DNA from: Adiantum capillus-veneris
Lineage: Eukaryota; Streptophyta; Polypodiopsida; Polypodiales; Pteridaceae
NCBI GenBank assembly: GCA_014529385.2
Contig: CM043948.1
Span: 23,304,451-23,368,450 of the forward strand
DNA length: 64,000 nt
Direction of reading: 5' to 3'
Within the stretch, counting starts at the first letter, position 1. Each line of letters begins with the position of its first letter. Of the stretch, positions 1-10,982 are shown piece after piece. The position numbers and the translations under genes were made by a program. The notes below the pieces were generated by a model. It searched no databases, was not told the DNA's origin, and worked only from the letters and a program-made list of their open reading frames with translations.

Positions 1-1530
1 TAAACAAAGAACTTCATGCTATACTCTATAGTAAAAAGCATACAACCCTAGAAGAGTGTGTGTCAGATGCTATTGACTTAGGAGACAATTGTGATATTTT
101 TAATGAAGAAGATGTCCCTAAGGATAAACAAAGCGAGAAAACAACATCCACTAAATCAACACAAGTGGGAACGGCTGCTGCAACACCACTTTCATCCATA
201 GAAGATATGCTTAAAAGGATAAATGACATGATGAACAACATGCAAAAAGCACCTATGAGGGGACCAGTACAAGGGATACCTCAACAGGGACAACCAATTA
301 GGCCACAAAAATGGTGTGCAATTGAGGGTAAATGGACCAACCATGAGACCCACAAGTGCTACTTCAGACCAAAGTATGATGTGAATGTTCAGTACGTGCC
401 CATGAGGCCACAAGGACAACCCATGTACAGATATCAGCCTAATATGGCCCAAGTTCAAAGACCACCAATGGGTATGAAAAGACCTCAACCTATGTTGGGA
501 CAACAACCTTCGTATCCAGGACATAATGCAGTGCCTGTAAGTACATGCACTCTGAAGGAGTCATAGATGAACAAGCATTAGTGCCTGTTACACCCTATGC
601 AAAGCCTAGTCCATCTACAATAATGGTAGAAGGAGATTGGTATAATTCACATCTACCAACACCAATGGAAGAAAATGTGACTTATGCTCCACCAGAGCTC
701 GCACCAATGTATTATGTAGATAATCAAGGTGTCAGACCTCCCATGGGAAGACCCATGATTAAGCCAAGAACAGGAAACTGTCATTATTGTGGTCAAGAAG
801 AACAGGAAACTGTCATAATTGTGCAGATGATCATTGGAAAAATGAATGTCCAGAGCCTGACAAAAACCTCAAACTAGTTGAAGCCTATTGCATACAATGT
901 TACAAAAAGGAAGGACACTTTCCAGAAGATTGTCCCAAAAATCCTTTAAACAAGGGTAAAACTCTAGTGAACGTAGTCCAAGTGATACCTAGTAGCTCAT
1001 CAGAGAGTGAACCGATTGTTTCAATCAAAGTAATCACTAGAGACCAATCCAAGAAAAAGAAACACAACTCCTCTGATGATTCGAAAAATACGAAAGTTTC
1101 CTCTCAAAGAATCAAAAGAAGCAGAAGCAAAAGATATGAGATGAGAAAACAAAAACAACGGGTTGAAATCAAGGAGAAAGCAAAAAAGCTATTCCAGGAA
1201 AATTTGAAAGAAATTGGACGTGAAATCAAGGAAACAACCGTGAAATCTGAAGGATCCATTCTGGTTGATAAAATTTTTGAGCCTATTAATGCCGCCTTGG
1301 AAGCCTACCAAGTAGGACTTAGAGCAGGCCAAAACATGGAAAACAAATGGAAAAACTATCATTCTCCAGACATGGAAGCAGCTAAGCTAGAAGCTTATCA
1401 AAATTTGGTAAGAATCACGCAAGAAATGCTGGAAACACAAAAACCCAAGCTTGAAAGTATCGCAAAACTTGAGGAGCTTGTGGTAAGAGACACTAAAGAA
1501 AAATCTGATGTGGTGGCAGAACCCCCTTGA
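1..1530 (+). pseudogene. gag C-terminal part with zinc knuckles, giant element copy 1
   Basis: This is the nucleocapsid side of Gag. It reads in frame from about position 3 and is broken by frameshifts near 545-560 and 790-860. Visible elements are a Pro/Gln/Met-rich stretch (about 240-540), a Cys-His cluster CAIEGKWTNHETHKC near 320-365, and two knuckles: CHNCADDHWKNEC near 780-850 and CIQCYKKEGHFPEDC near 890-935. A Lys/Glu-rich, probably coiled region follows to 1,530. The matching reading in copy 2 runs on the minus strand below 37,088. Positions 20-23 (TATA) are the paralogous empty site of the Sola-like insertion in copy 2. The capsid-like N-terminal half of Gag lies outside the window here but is visible in copy 2 (48,708-49,891). 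Confidence 0.85.
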
Positions 1531-2722
1531 AACAAAAGAATCAGAACTTATAGTGCCGGACAACGAAGATGCCTTAGACGGAATTCCATTCGTAGAGGAA
1601 GAGTGGCCAGGACACTTATGGGAAAAAGTTAGAGAGATCAATGATAGGAGCCTAACCCTAAAGTCAGCTCCTATAGAGGAAGTCTGGTTGGATAACCTAC
1701 CTTCTGATGTGAATATAGATGTACAATCCTTGTACGGGGATTGCGGATCTGAAGCTTCAGGAATGTCGAAACCATTGACCTTGAAAACATTACCTTCTTA
1801 CTTGGGAGATAACGAAGATGAATCCATAGTGTGTAAGACCACTCAAGTAAAATGATTGGAACAAACCCTAGAAGTAGACAACATTCATTCAATCATGTCT
1901 ACACCCATCCAATGCACTCTTATCTTGGGAGAAATGTTAAAACTCAGACCATATTTATGGAATGATCTATAGAAAACCCTAGAGAAGGTGGGGATAACGG
2001 GCCTAATCTCAAAAAAATTGGAAAATTTGAAAAACAAAATGGACAACAAAGAGATTCGATCTGTTCCCATAAACAAAGTTGGAGAATATTACGAAGGCGA
2101 AGAAGGAAACACCACCCTTTCAGTGAAATACAATGACATTGAAACCATGGCAATACTGGATAGTGCAGCAGGCATAGCCATAGCCACGAAAGCAGTATGG
2201 GAATCCTGGGAACAACCAGCCATTAGACAAACTCAAATGAAATTGCAATTGACTGACGGACACATTGAGAAACCATTAGGGCTGCTTGAAAAGGTGATAG
2301 TCAATTTTTGTGGAATTGAATATCAACACACTTTTCCCATAGTAGACTTTGGGAAAAAATTCAACTATGAAATCATACTAGGAAGACCTTTCATGCGACA
2401 TGTACAGCTTATCCAAGATTGGGGAAACAATTATATGTACTTGAAGCAAGTGGGATCTATAACAAGAGTAAATCTAAAAGATCACACTTATCGAGATGTC
2501 TTGAGAACACCCATACAAGAGTTTGATTCAGTCTCTTTGGTTGAAACTAAGCTTCCATCCTGGTTAAACAAAGACACTCCTATTTGGATGTGTGGAGCTT
2601 CAAAAAATGGAAGTTTAAAACAAGAAGAATGTATTCTAAAAAGGGATTGCACAGACAAAGCCTATGTACCTGAACCCTTTCCAGAGTATTTTTTGAACCA
2701 TTTGAGTGGACTCAAATTTTAG
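1508..2722 (+). pseudogene. Gag-pol linker and retropepsin domain 1 (PR1), copy 1
   Basis: An acidic linker (1,508-1,985) leads to an aspartic protease domain (about 2,070-2,450). The protease would process the polyprotein. The active-site triplet is at 2,159-2,167 and reads D-S-A followed by A, where copy 2 reads D-S-G-A, so the catalytic Gly is lost here. The flap and C-terminal signature is clear: an ILGRPFM motif near 2,380, followed by a DWG turn. Stops at about 1,853 and 1,969 interrupt the linker. The open frame ends at 2,722, and a frame change separates it from the pol linker. It is a typical PR in its usual place before RT, so the second protease-like domain at 6,824-7,195 is additional. 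Confidence 0.85.
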
Positions 2723-3055
2723 CGACCATGGATGTATGTGTGAATACATCTATGCCTACTCATTTTGCAATGAGGATGGCATAATTCCCATCTAAACAAT
2801 TTCAATCCTCAACATTGAAGATGAAAATGAGGAACCCAAGGACTTAATGAAAGCTCAACAAGTCTTTTCAGACCTCTACTACGATGCACCTGATGAGTTA
2901 GATGAACACTCAACTACCTCAGAAGATTCGGGGTCAGAAAAAGAACATACGAGAGCTAAGGTACTCTTAAAAGGAGGGGAGGAAAGTTTTTTGACTTTCC
3001 TAACCAGAAATCAAGAAGACAAAAATGGTGTAGACAAAAAAGAGACATCAAAAAC
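2723..3055 (+). other. PR-RT linker with frame breaks, copy 1
   Basis: This low-complexity acidic to basic linker between protease and RT is read in two frames (2,847-3,059 and from 3,056). It is rich in Glu, Asp and Lys. The equivalent part of copy 2 is 33,638-34,384, so the stretch belongs to the ancestral polyprotein and is not foreign DNA. I see no recognisable domain in it. Confidence 0.6.
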
Positions 3056-4463
3056 GTGAAAACACGACTTATGCCATCAGTCTCTAGTAGAACACAATTC
3101 ATGATGCATATATATGCACATGATTGTATCAAGGACAAATTCACTGACAGATATCCTTCAAACAAAAATTCAGAAATATCTCAAACTTCTAGAAAAACAA
3201 GGAAAGATACTCAAGCAAACCCACAGGGTAAGAAACCACTCATGACACGTGTCGAGCCGAAAAAGAAATATCAAGAGTTGAAAAAAGCTCTAAAGGAGAT
3301 ATATACGACCGAAATTGAAACCACGGAAGAGGACGGTAAGGATGTAATGAGCGTTCCATCCCATTACAAAAAGTATACTCTCCAAGATCAAAAAATCATA
3401 GTCGAACAACCTGTTAGGGAACTATGGAAACAGGGCGAGTCCTACGAAGGGCCTAAAAATGCTAAAAAGATAGACCTGGCTGAACCAGGAGAAGAGCCTA
3501 GACCTGTTTACATTGCGAATGACCTAACAGAAGAAGAAGAAGAGCTTTTGCTGAGCTTGCTAAAAGAATACCGAGATATCTTTGCTTGGTCTTACAAAGA
3601 TCTCAAGGGTGTTGATCCAGAAATCTGTCAACATACCATACCCATGAGAGATGATGCGAAACCAAGTAGACAAAGGCCATACACGTATAATGAAACATTT
3701 GCCAGGAAGATAAAAGAAGAGATTGAAAAACTAAAGGAAGCCAAATTCATTTACGAAATTGAACACACAGATTGGGTGTCTCCAATTGTGGTAGTACCCA
3801 AGAAGAATGGAAAATTACGAGTGTGTGTTAACCTCAAAAAAGTGAATGCAGCTACCATTAGGGACAACTTTCCTCTTCCAATCATTGAGCATGTTTTAGA
3901 ATGAGTTGCAAGAAAAGAAGCTTACAGCTTCTTAGACGGCTTTTCAGGATACAATCAACTTTTGGTTGACCCAAAAGATCAGCATAAAAATGCTTTTGCA
4001 ACAGAATGGGATATTTTTGCCTATAGGGATGCCATTTAGGTTAACTAATGCTCCAGCCACATTTCAAAGGTTGAGAGCCATGCTTTAAAGAATATCTTAG
4101 GAAATTCTTAGAGGTATATATGGATCTATACGTACATTCATCAATCCGGGCTATCATTTTGAACACCTTAAAAAGGTATTCGAAAAATGTATACTTTATA
4201 GGATTTGCTTAAATCCTGAAAAGTGCATATTCATGGGTAGTCAAGGAAAAATTCTTGGACATATAGTGTCTAAAAATGGCATAGCTACTGATATTGAGAA
4301 GATTCATGTCATTGTTGATTTTCCTAGACCAACAATAGTCAAGGGGGTACAACCCTTCATGGGACATTGTGGATATTACCGACGGTTCATTTACATGTAC
4401 GCGATAATTGCAAAACCCATGTATAGCTTGATTACACACTTTGAGTGGGACCGAGGCATGTAA
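3056..4463 (+). pseudogene. Reverse transcriptase domain, giant element copy 1
   Basis: This domain copies element RNA into DNA. Fingers and palm are recognisable: a PIVVVPKKNGKLRVCVNLKK block (about 3,780-3,840), FPLP before 3,890, and a DGFSGYNQ block near 3,935. A stop at 3,902-3,904 (TGA) and frame changes between 3,960 and 4,230 break it. The catalytic box at 4,117-4,128 reads Y-M-D-L, where copy 2 has Y-M-D-D, so the second catalytic Asp is mutated. A GKILGHIVSKNGI block and an FMGHCGYYRRFI connection motif follow to about 4,400. This RT type is seen in Ty3/gypsy elements. The domain is inactive here on both counts. Confidence 0.92.
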
Positions 4464-4911
4464 AGAATCCTTCATGAAGCTTAAGCAAGCTCTCACCTCA
4501 ACTCCAATATTGAAAGCACCAAATTGGAATAAGATATTCCACATACATGTAGATGCTTCCAATTTTGCTATCGGTTGTATACTAGCTCAACCAAGAGACG
4601 AAAAAATTGACTTTCCTATTTCTTATGCTAGCCAACAGTTGAACATGGCGGAAAATAATTACACTACCACCGAAAGAGAAGAATTAGGAATGATCTATGC
4701 TGTTAAAAAGTATAGACGTTACCTATTAGCCAACAAGTTTGTGTTCTTTGTGGACCACCAAGCTCTATTGTACTTGGTCAACAAGCCATGCATCACAGGA
4801 AGAATAGTGAGATGTTTCATCATTCTTCTGGAATTTGATTTCACTCTGGTTGCAAAAAAGGGCACTACACATCAACGAGCTGATCATTTGTAAAGGATTG
4901 TTTCAGGAGAA
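4441..4911 (+). pseudogene. RNase H domain, giant element copy 1
   Basis: This Ty3/gypsy RNase H directly follows RT and would remove the RNA strand of the hybrid. The catalytic acids are visible: D in HVDASNFAIGC (about 4,545-4,575), E in TTTEREELGMIYAVKKYR (about 4,665-4,715), and D in FFVDHQALLYLV (about 4,740-4,780). The frame stays open to 4,893, where a TAA replaces the codon before the conserved RADHL...R ending. I see no second, archaeal-type RNase H between this and the integrase, which Tat/Ogre elements often carry. That space holds an extra zinc module instead. Confidence 0.88.
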
Positions 4912-4929
4912 TCACCTAAAGGGGTAGAC

Positions 4930-5328
4930 GATGATCTACCAGATGCCTATTTGTTCTCCATGGAAATGATACCTCGATGGTTGGAAAACATTGTGTCATT
5001 GGTGACAATAGCTCAAGTGGATTCACAAATACCACTTCCTATTACGATCGGATTAATCGAGCAATCGACTATGTATCAATTACTAGCTGGTAGGCTATAC
5101 GAAAGAAATCGAGACGGAATATTGCTCTTATGCATTAATCCTGAAGAGAAACAATAGTACCTGAGTCAAGCACATGTTACTATAGTAGGACTTCACTTTG
5201 CAGAAGATCAAATCATGCAACAAATCTTGATACTTGGAGTATTTTGGCCGACTATGAGGAGTGATGTTTGATCTTTTGTAAAGGATTTTCCTCAATGTCA
5301 AAAACAAATACCCATACCTCATAAAACA
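4930..5328 (+). pseudogene. Extra H2C2-like zinc module (ZF1) between RNase H and integrase, copy 1
   Basis: This segment looks like a second, degenerate copy of the integrase N-terminal zinc-binding domain. The pattern LAGRLYERNRDGILLLC (about 5,080-5,140) resembles the strand pair that precedes retroviral H2C2 modules. His codons at 5,173 and 5,194 are six residues apart (HVTIVGLH), then an FWPTMR core, then DFPQCQ with Cys at 5,296. Where the first Cys of CxxC is expected there is Phe (5,287). Stops occur at 5,155 and about 5,270. Copy 2 has the same arrangement as an open frame within 31,409-32,632, so the duplication predates both copies. The complete module (ZF2) follows at about 5,545-5,690. 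Confidence 0.7.
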
Positions 5329-6620
5329 TTGTTTCAAATGTCACCTGTTCCTAAGTGGAGTAACTATCTGTTTACCTACTTATCAAGCCGAACATTTCCT
5401 GAGGATATGAGTAAACGCCGTCAAAGAGCAATTATAACTGAAGCAAGAGACTATGCTCTTATTGGGAGCCAATTGTATCGGAGAGGTAAAGATCAACATT
5501 TGTGTCTTTGTGCAAATGAAGACGAGTATATCCCGATTATAGAACAAGCGCATGCTAGATTAGCTGGAGATCACTTTTCTAGTGAGACCACCGCAAGAGC
5601 AATCTTGATGGCATGCATATGGTGGCCAACAGTTTTTGCAAATACTAAAGAATATGTTCGAAGGTGTGATGCTTGTCAACGAGCAAAAATGCCAATACGT
5701 GTAGATAGCATGCCCTTAAGACCAATGATGGGGGCTAGAGCTTTCGCAATGGGGTATAGATTTTGTTGGACCAATACAGCCACCTGCTTATAGAACCCAA
5801 GCTCAATATATCATTGTAGCTACGGACTATTTGACCAAGTGGGCCGAGGCTAAAGCAACTCAAAAGAATGATGCCAGAACCACTGCTGCATTCTTATATG
5901 AGTATGTATTCACGAGATATGGACTGCCAATAGAAATTGTCAATGATCGTGGAATTCATTTCCTAAATGAGATAATCGAGTATTTGCTTAATGAGTTTAT
6001 GGTCATCCATAACAAATCAGCTCCCTATCACCCACAAGCAAATGGATAAGCTGAGCATACGAACATGATTCTTAGCTCGGTGCTGATTAAAGTGGTTAGT
6101 TCAGGAAGGATAGACTGGGAAATGAATCTCCGTGCTGCTCTATGGGCTTATCGAGTTTCATTCAAAACAGCTTTAAATGCTACACCCTTTAACCTTGTTC
6201 ATGGTCTTGATGCCATACTGCCAATAGAATTTCTATTGCTGACATTAAGGGTAGCACGAAATCTTGAGTGGACTAGACATGAATTGTTAGAAAGACTTGA
6301 AGATTTGGAAAAGCTAGATGAGTAAAGGCTAACCGCTGTAGCTCACATTTATGCACAAAAGCGGAAACAAAAACAGTTTTTTGATTCCCACTTAATCACA
6401 AAAATCTTCAAGAAAGGGGACTTAGTTTTAGTCTATTCCCTTAAGCAACACATTCCCAAGTTTAAGAAAAAGGAAAATGGACCGTTTATCATTGAAGATG
6501 TATCTCCAAGTGGAACAGTAAAATTGTCCACCCTAGATGGTGAACCAATGGCTAATTGGATTAGTGGATGTCGCTTAAAGAAATACAATTTGCTGCTAAC
6601 CAGTGAATTGCTAGAAAGAA
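5329..6620 (+). pseudogene. Integrase: zinc module (ZF2), DDE core and C-terminal domain, copy 1
   Basis: This enzyme joins the cDNA to the chromosome. ZF2 is complete: HARLAGDH, then CDACQ (about 5,545-5,690). The core has the first Asp in the RFC/DFIGP region near 5,760, the second Asp in NDRGIHF (about 5,943-5,963), and the Glu after PYHPQANG. A TAA at 6,047-6,049 replaces the Gln codon before that Glu. The frame shifts near 5,750. The domain ends with a GPFIIEDVSPSGTVKLS module (about 6,480-6,530), a GPY/F-type C-terminus, with no chromodomain. Reading frame 2 continues beyond it without a break into the second protease-like region, so these two were one polyprotein. Confidence 0.9.
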
Positions 6621-7698
6621 TGCATGCAGCCAAGCAAAGGAAGATTAAACGACAGCAGGTTATTGATGAAGCCCAAGAGGAAGCTCGACTTCGGTTACTC
6701 AAACGAAAAGCTGCTCTCAAGAATCAACGAATACCGATTCCCATCAACACTCTAGAAATAGATGATCGACAATGGGAATTACCTAAAGACGCAGTTTCAA
6801 GAGATGATGACTAGTTATACAAAATGGACCTGCGCATCAAAGTATAGCTCAACAATCATAACACCAATGCTTTGGTCGACACAAGAGCTAGAGTAAATGT
6901 AGTCAGTTATTCCACATACAAGAAGGCAACAAGTCAAGCATTGATAGCAGGAATAGTGACAATCAAAGGATGCAACAAGAACCCAACCCCAACATTGGGA
7001 GTAGTCAACTTGAACGTGATAGTACATGGATGTTCATGTCCTCATCAGTTTGTATGCTTACCAAATGAACACATGAATGAGACGATGATTCTTGGAATTC
7101 CCTGGATGCAGACATACAAAGCAGTAACAGATTGGGATACAGATCATCTCAAGCTATCACCTAAAGGCGGGAAACTCATTGTTCCAATTGCACCAAGCAA
7201 GAAGGAATGGAAAAGAAGCAATCAGCAGGCCAAACCACGAAGTAATCAATCTTCTCCATCCCCTCAACAAGCAAATGCTACAAGTAGCATGCAAGGAGTC
7301 AGGTAAATTTGGTACCAAAAGCACAACTTAAGGATAAGCCGATTCAGATCTGGGTGCCTAAGACTTCACCGACAAAACAAAAGAAGGTTCCAAGGGTTAA
7401 AACACAGAGACGAGCATCTCTGAACAAGGACCCTGACATGAAATTGGTTTGGAAGAAAAAGGAGCACTTATCTTCTCCACAAACTGTAAAACCAATCAAG
7501 CAATGGCAAGTTAAGTCTCAAAAAACTCCACCACACCATATAGCACCAAGCAAACCAAGCTATCAATGGCAAGAAAAAGCTCGACAACAGTCAAAAGTGC
7601 TACCAACCGCTCAAGCAATTAGCGCGCTAAAGCATCTTGATGGTACAATCAAACAGAGAGCACACAAGCTACAAGATTTGCTCTTTGGAAGACATTAG
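6621..7698 (+). pseudogene. Second retropepsin-like domain (PR2) after integrase, copy 1
   Basis: A Lys/Arg/Glu helix (to about 6,810) links integrase to an aspartic protease-like fold starting near 6,824. The active-site position (6,872-6,889) reads LVDTRA, so the usual D-T-G has Gly changed to Arg. Copy 2 reads LVNTGA, with Asp changed to Asn. The two copies together imply an ancestral D-T-G. Downstream are a VNLNVIVHG strand, a MILGIPWM motif (about 7,085-7,110) and a DWDTDHLKL turn, matching the ILG-x-P and DW signature of retropepsins. A TAG near 6,845 and a one-base deletion near 7,305 break the frame. A basic, Pro/Gln/Lys-rich tail runs to 7,698. A second retropepsin 3' of integrase is unusual for Ty3/gypsy elements. 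Confidence 0.75.
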
Positions 7699-10028
7699 CA
7701 ACAAACCTCGACATTAGAAACCCTTGAGTTAATTACTCAAGACCTAGCTCTTGCACAGTATAGTGGTTTGAATTGTATTGATCTTCAAAGCATGGTAGAG
7801 CCAACCACGGCTATGCATAGACACAATTGTTCAACCCATGCACACAGTCATCCCGGAGTACGCTATCTAAGAGGGGTGGAAGGGCACTAAGTACTAAGTA
7901 ATTAAGGGCAATGTTTGAAGAGAGAGGAAAAAGTTCGATGTTAAAGTGTGATTTTTTGCAAAATTACCTAATAATGCCCTTATAATTCATCATCAAGGAA
8001 AAATTCACTGATAATATCTTCCCGATGAGTGTAAGCAGTGTATATACTATAAAAAATCATCAAAAAATAGTCATTTTTTTGTAATTTTCATCATTTTTAT
8101 TGATAATGAGACTTAAAAATAGAAAAATCCAACAAAAAACAATAAAGCTGTGTTTTTCAATAGATTTTCTTAATTATCGGATTTTCACTTTACTTTTTTA
8201 GAGCATTTTGCTATTTTCTTTGATTTTTTCAATAAACAGGTCAAAAATTATTAATAAATAGCAAGGAAGCTCATATGGAAATACGAAAGACACGATGGTG
8301 ATCAGAAAGACGAGGCGAACAAGCACAAAAATTTTCAATGAAATCAGAAGATGGAAGCGGGAAGCCTAAATTAGGCGGCCAGACCTACTTTTGCAAAATT
8401 CTTGCAGAATGAGCTACAGGAATCCGATCAAGGAAATTTTTGAGTTTAACATAGATTTCATGGCCTATTAGGACTAACGGGTGAATCTGGGGAAAATTGT
8501 TCGGAAAGGCCGGGTATATCTATTCAAGGTAGGCTAAAACCATCTCATTTCCACTTGCGGCCTCTGCAGAGAGAGCTTTTCGACCTCTTTCGCGCATCTT
8601 TTTCGGAGTCCACAGTTGCCAGTTTTCAACGCCTTCTCACACGAGACATGAGGGGTAAGTTTTTTACTCATCAATGATCCATTTTGTACGGCCGGTAGCT
8701 AGTCTAAACCCCTAGAAAAAACACTAGAAACCGAGCAACGCATGAAGACCTATGACCAAAAACTGACCATAGCGGCCTGTCAGCTCGACCAAATCAGATG
8801 GGATTTGAACCGTAGCATGTCCTAACATAATAAAACCTTTCTATATCATAAATTGACCATTCGGCAGGGGTCGAGGGGGTCCCCAGTAGAAAAGCTAGGT
8901 TTTTGGCAAATGCCAGAATTTCGATCTGACTCCACAGATAGCTTGCCTATGAGGTCCATATACAATGTATATGATTGGTTTAGTGAAATCAATCAAGCAA
9001 AGCCCTCAAAAAGCAAAAAACGGCTCGAAGGCTACAAAGCGTCAAATTCGACATACGGGGTCAAACTGACTCCAAATGAGCCAGAATTGGATGAGCTGCT
9101 TCACGACTATGTTGCGGACAAGTCCAAAGCCTCAAAGTTGATTGACCAACTCAACAGGCAGTGTAGTCACAAAAAACGGTGATTTCAGAGTCGATAAAGC
9201 ACAAAGTGATGCTGGCATGACCAAACTTGACCAAATTCAATTTAGGGCTTGTTTTAGGTGTATAGAATGTGTTTAGGTCAAAATTTGTAAGCTTTGCAAA
9301 AACTTTGTCACTGTTGTAAATAATCGTGATTATTTACTTTTGCACTATTTTTGCTTGGAAATTGTCACATCACCTCACCTATCATGTGTACACACCTGTT
9401 ACATGCCAAAAATAAAGTATGAGCCAAAATGAGCACCTATAAGTTGAAAAATTGCCAGAAAACGCAAGAAGTCTTTGCAAGCCAATTTCTGGGTTATGGA
9501 TAACATTTCTTGATCCAAATCACCTCATGTCTCATACACAGGGTCTATACGTGCCTAGAACCAATTTGTACCAAAAAATGTTGATTTTGGTAGAAAAGTT
9601 AATAATCGCGATTATTTACTTTCTAGCCAAATTGGGGGAGTTTTGATAATTTGCCATCATACATCCAAAGTACATGATGTGTTAAGCCCACTAGCCAAGT
9701 TTGAACCAATTTGGAGCTCAAAATCTCAAATTTCCTTTATATTTACTGTTTCAGAGACCTAAAGCCAAATTCTGGTACCATTTTCACCCTACGCATCCAA
9801 ACGAGCCCATATTTTCCTCAGAGTATGTAATTGGTATATACTTCAAGCTTATGAAGCCAAGTTTACAAAAGGTTGAAAAAAATACTCAGCTGTAAATAAT
9901 CGCGATTATTTACTTTGGTTGCAAAAATTTGTTTTGACTTTACAGTTTTGTTCCTTGCATGTTTTTATGCATCTATGCTTGTTCAAAAATTGATTTGAAG
10001 CAAATTGGACCAAAATTGTCAGCATTTC
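7699..10028 (+). other. Long 3' spacer of giant element copy 1
   Basis: I see no convincing coding sequence between PR2 and the chromovirus insertion. The first part (about 7,960-8,280) is AT-rich. The rest resembles 27,080-29,400 of copy 2 on the opposite strand, including the near-palindrome ATATACAATGTATAT near 8,958. The end (9,180-10,028) is built of degenerate ~288-bp units, each centred on a palindrome (separate entry). It precedes the 3' ORF, which resumes at 15,979 after the nested chromovirus. Confidence 0.8.
9316..9913 (+). repeat. Three palindromes in ~288-bp spaced units, copy 1 3' spacer
   Basis: Palindromic 22-mers built on TAAATAATCGCGATTATTTA lie at 9,316-9,337 (one central C to T change), 9,598-9,619 (GTTAATAATC variant arm) and 9,892-9,913 (perfect). 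Start-to-start spacings are 282 and 294 bp. The sequence between them is far less conserved than the palindromes, but phrases such as GACCAAACTTG and AAATTG recur, so the units look like an old tandem array. Confidence 0.9.
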
Positions 10029-10181
10029 TGTCTGGACACTGGCAAGGCCGGACTAGATAAGGGCAAGGCCGGGCTAGGTAATGTGGAAAGGGAGTCCAAC
10101 TAAGGCAAAGGGCTAGGGGCTATGCTATATAGTGGGTGGTTGGGTGGTGGACTCCTAGGTTCTAGTTTCCCTTGTCTAACA
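10029..10181 (+). repeat. 5' LTR, chromovirus copy A
   Basis: This 153-bp LTR starts TGTCTGGACAC and ends CTTGTCTAACA, and pairs with 15,748-15,900. It contains two GGCAAGGCCG-like repeats and a CTATATAG stretch (about 10,123-10,130) that could serve as a TATA region. It is very short for a plant gypsy LTR. Confidence 0.95.
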
Positions 10182-10982
10182 TTGGTATCAAGAGCTTGGT
10201 TCTTTTTTGGGAAAGGCACAATCGTGGAGGAGGGGAGCCACACAACCTTGCATGAGCAAGTTGCATGTCGGGGTCATCAAGTCGTGGAACACCTCTCCTG
10301 TGATGAGGAGGACGACAGGCAAGCAGTCCGTGGGCAACCCCCCTTGCAAGGAGGAGCCGTCGAGGCAGACCTGCATCAAAATTGCCCCTTGCGGGCTCTA
10401 CGGCTGTGCACCGGGCGGCGGAGCACTTCAGGACCTTGGGCCGAAGCCCCTAGCTCACCTCAGTGGCTGCCATGGCGGGTTTCCTTGCTCGCACGCTGCT
10501 CTGAGCGGCCATAGCCACTGTGTGCTTGTTTATTTCCCACTACACGGGCGCCCAACCCCCTTGGGGATTAGTGGCCACACCCTATTTTCAACAACAAGGG
10601 GTGGTACCGACAGTGGGGTACCCCACCCCCTTCCTCGTGTGCGGATTCAGCAAGGTTCGGAGAGGTGCGGCATCTCGACACGGCCGCCACAAACTTCGAG
10701 CGCCAAATTCTCCGCGTATTATCGGCAGAAACTCAGAGATTTACGGAAACCATTCCGACGGGAGTTCAAAGTACAATTACCTTTCAAAATCAATTAACGA
10801 TTGCAAGTATAATTGATTCGGCTACCAAGGAATTGTGGAATTCCCTATACAGCGGACAATTCAAATTGATTTCCAATGGGTACTATCGATTTTGATGGAA
10901 TTAGCAAGACTAATTACACTTTGCGAGTGCTCTCAATCTCAGGTATTTTTTATGACTACTCCTTGCACCGCACTGTGTCGCC
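10182..10982 (+). other. Leader of chromovirus copy A
   Basis: This stretch is GC-richer than its surroundings. It begins with the PBS and holds no frame that is conserved in copy B (54,876-55,661), although both align along their length. Overlapping open frames in it are probably chance. I read it as the untranslated leader with packaging signals that cannot be located by eye. Confidence 0.7.
10183..10195 (+). promoter_or_regulatory. Primer binding site, initiator tRNA-Met type, copy A
   Basis: TGGTATCAAGAGC lies one base downstream of the 5' LTR. The form TGGTATCA-GAGC, complementary to the 3' end of initiator tRNA-Met, is the usual plant PBS; here one A is added. Copy B has the same sequence at 54,877, so it is a family feature. 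Confidence 0.85.

Noticed and set aside
8853-9895. Short frames in the 3' spacer of giant copy 1
   Set aside because: The matching positions in copy 2 are not open, and the region is built of non-coding palindromic units.
10122-10895. Overlapping open frames in the GC-rich leader of chromovirus A
   Set aside because: They begin in the LTR and their frames are not kept in the matching leader of copy B.
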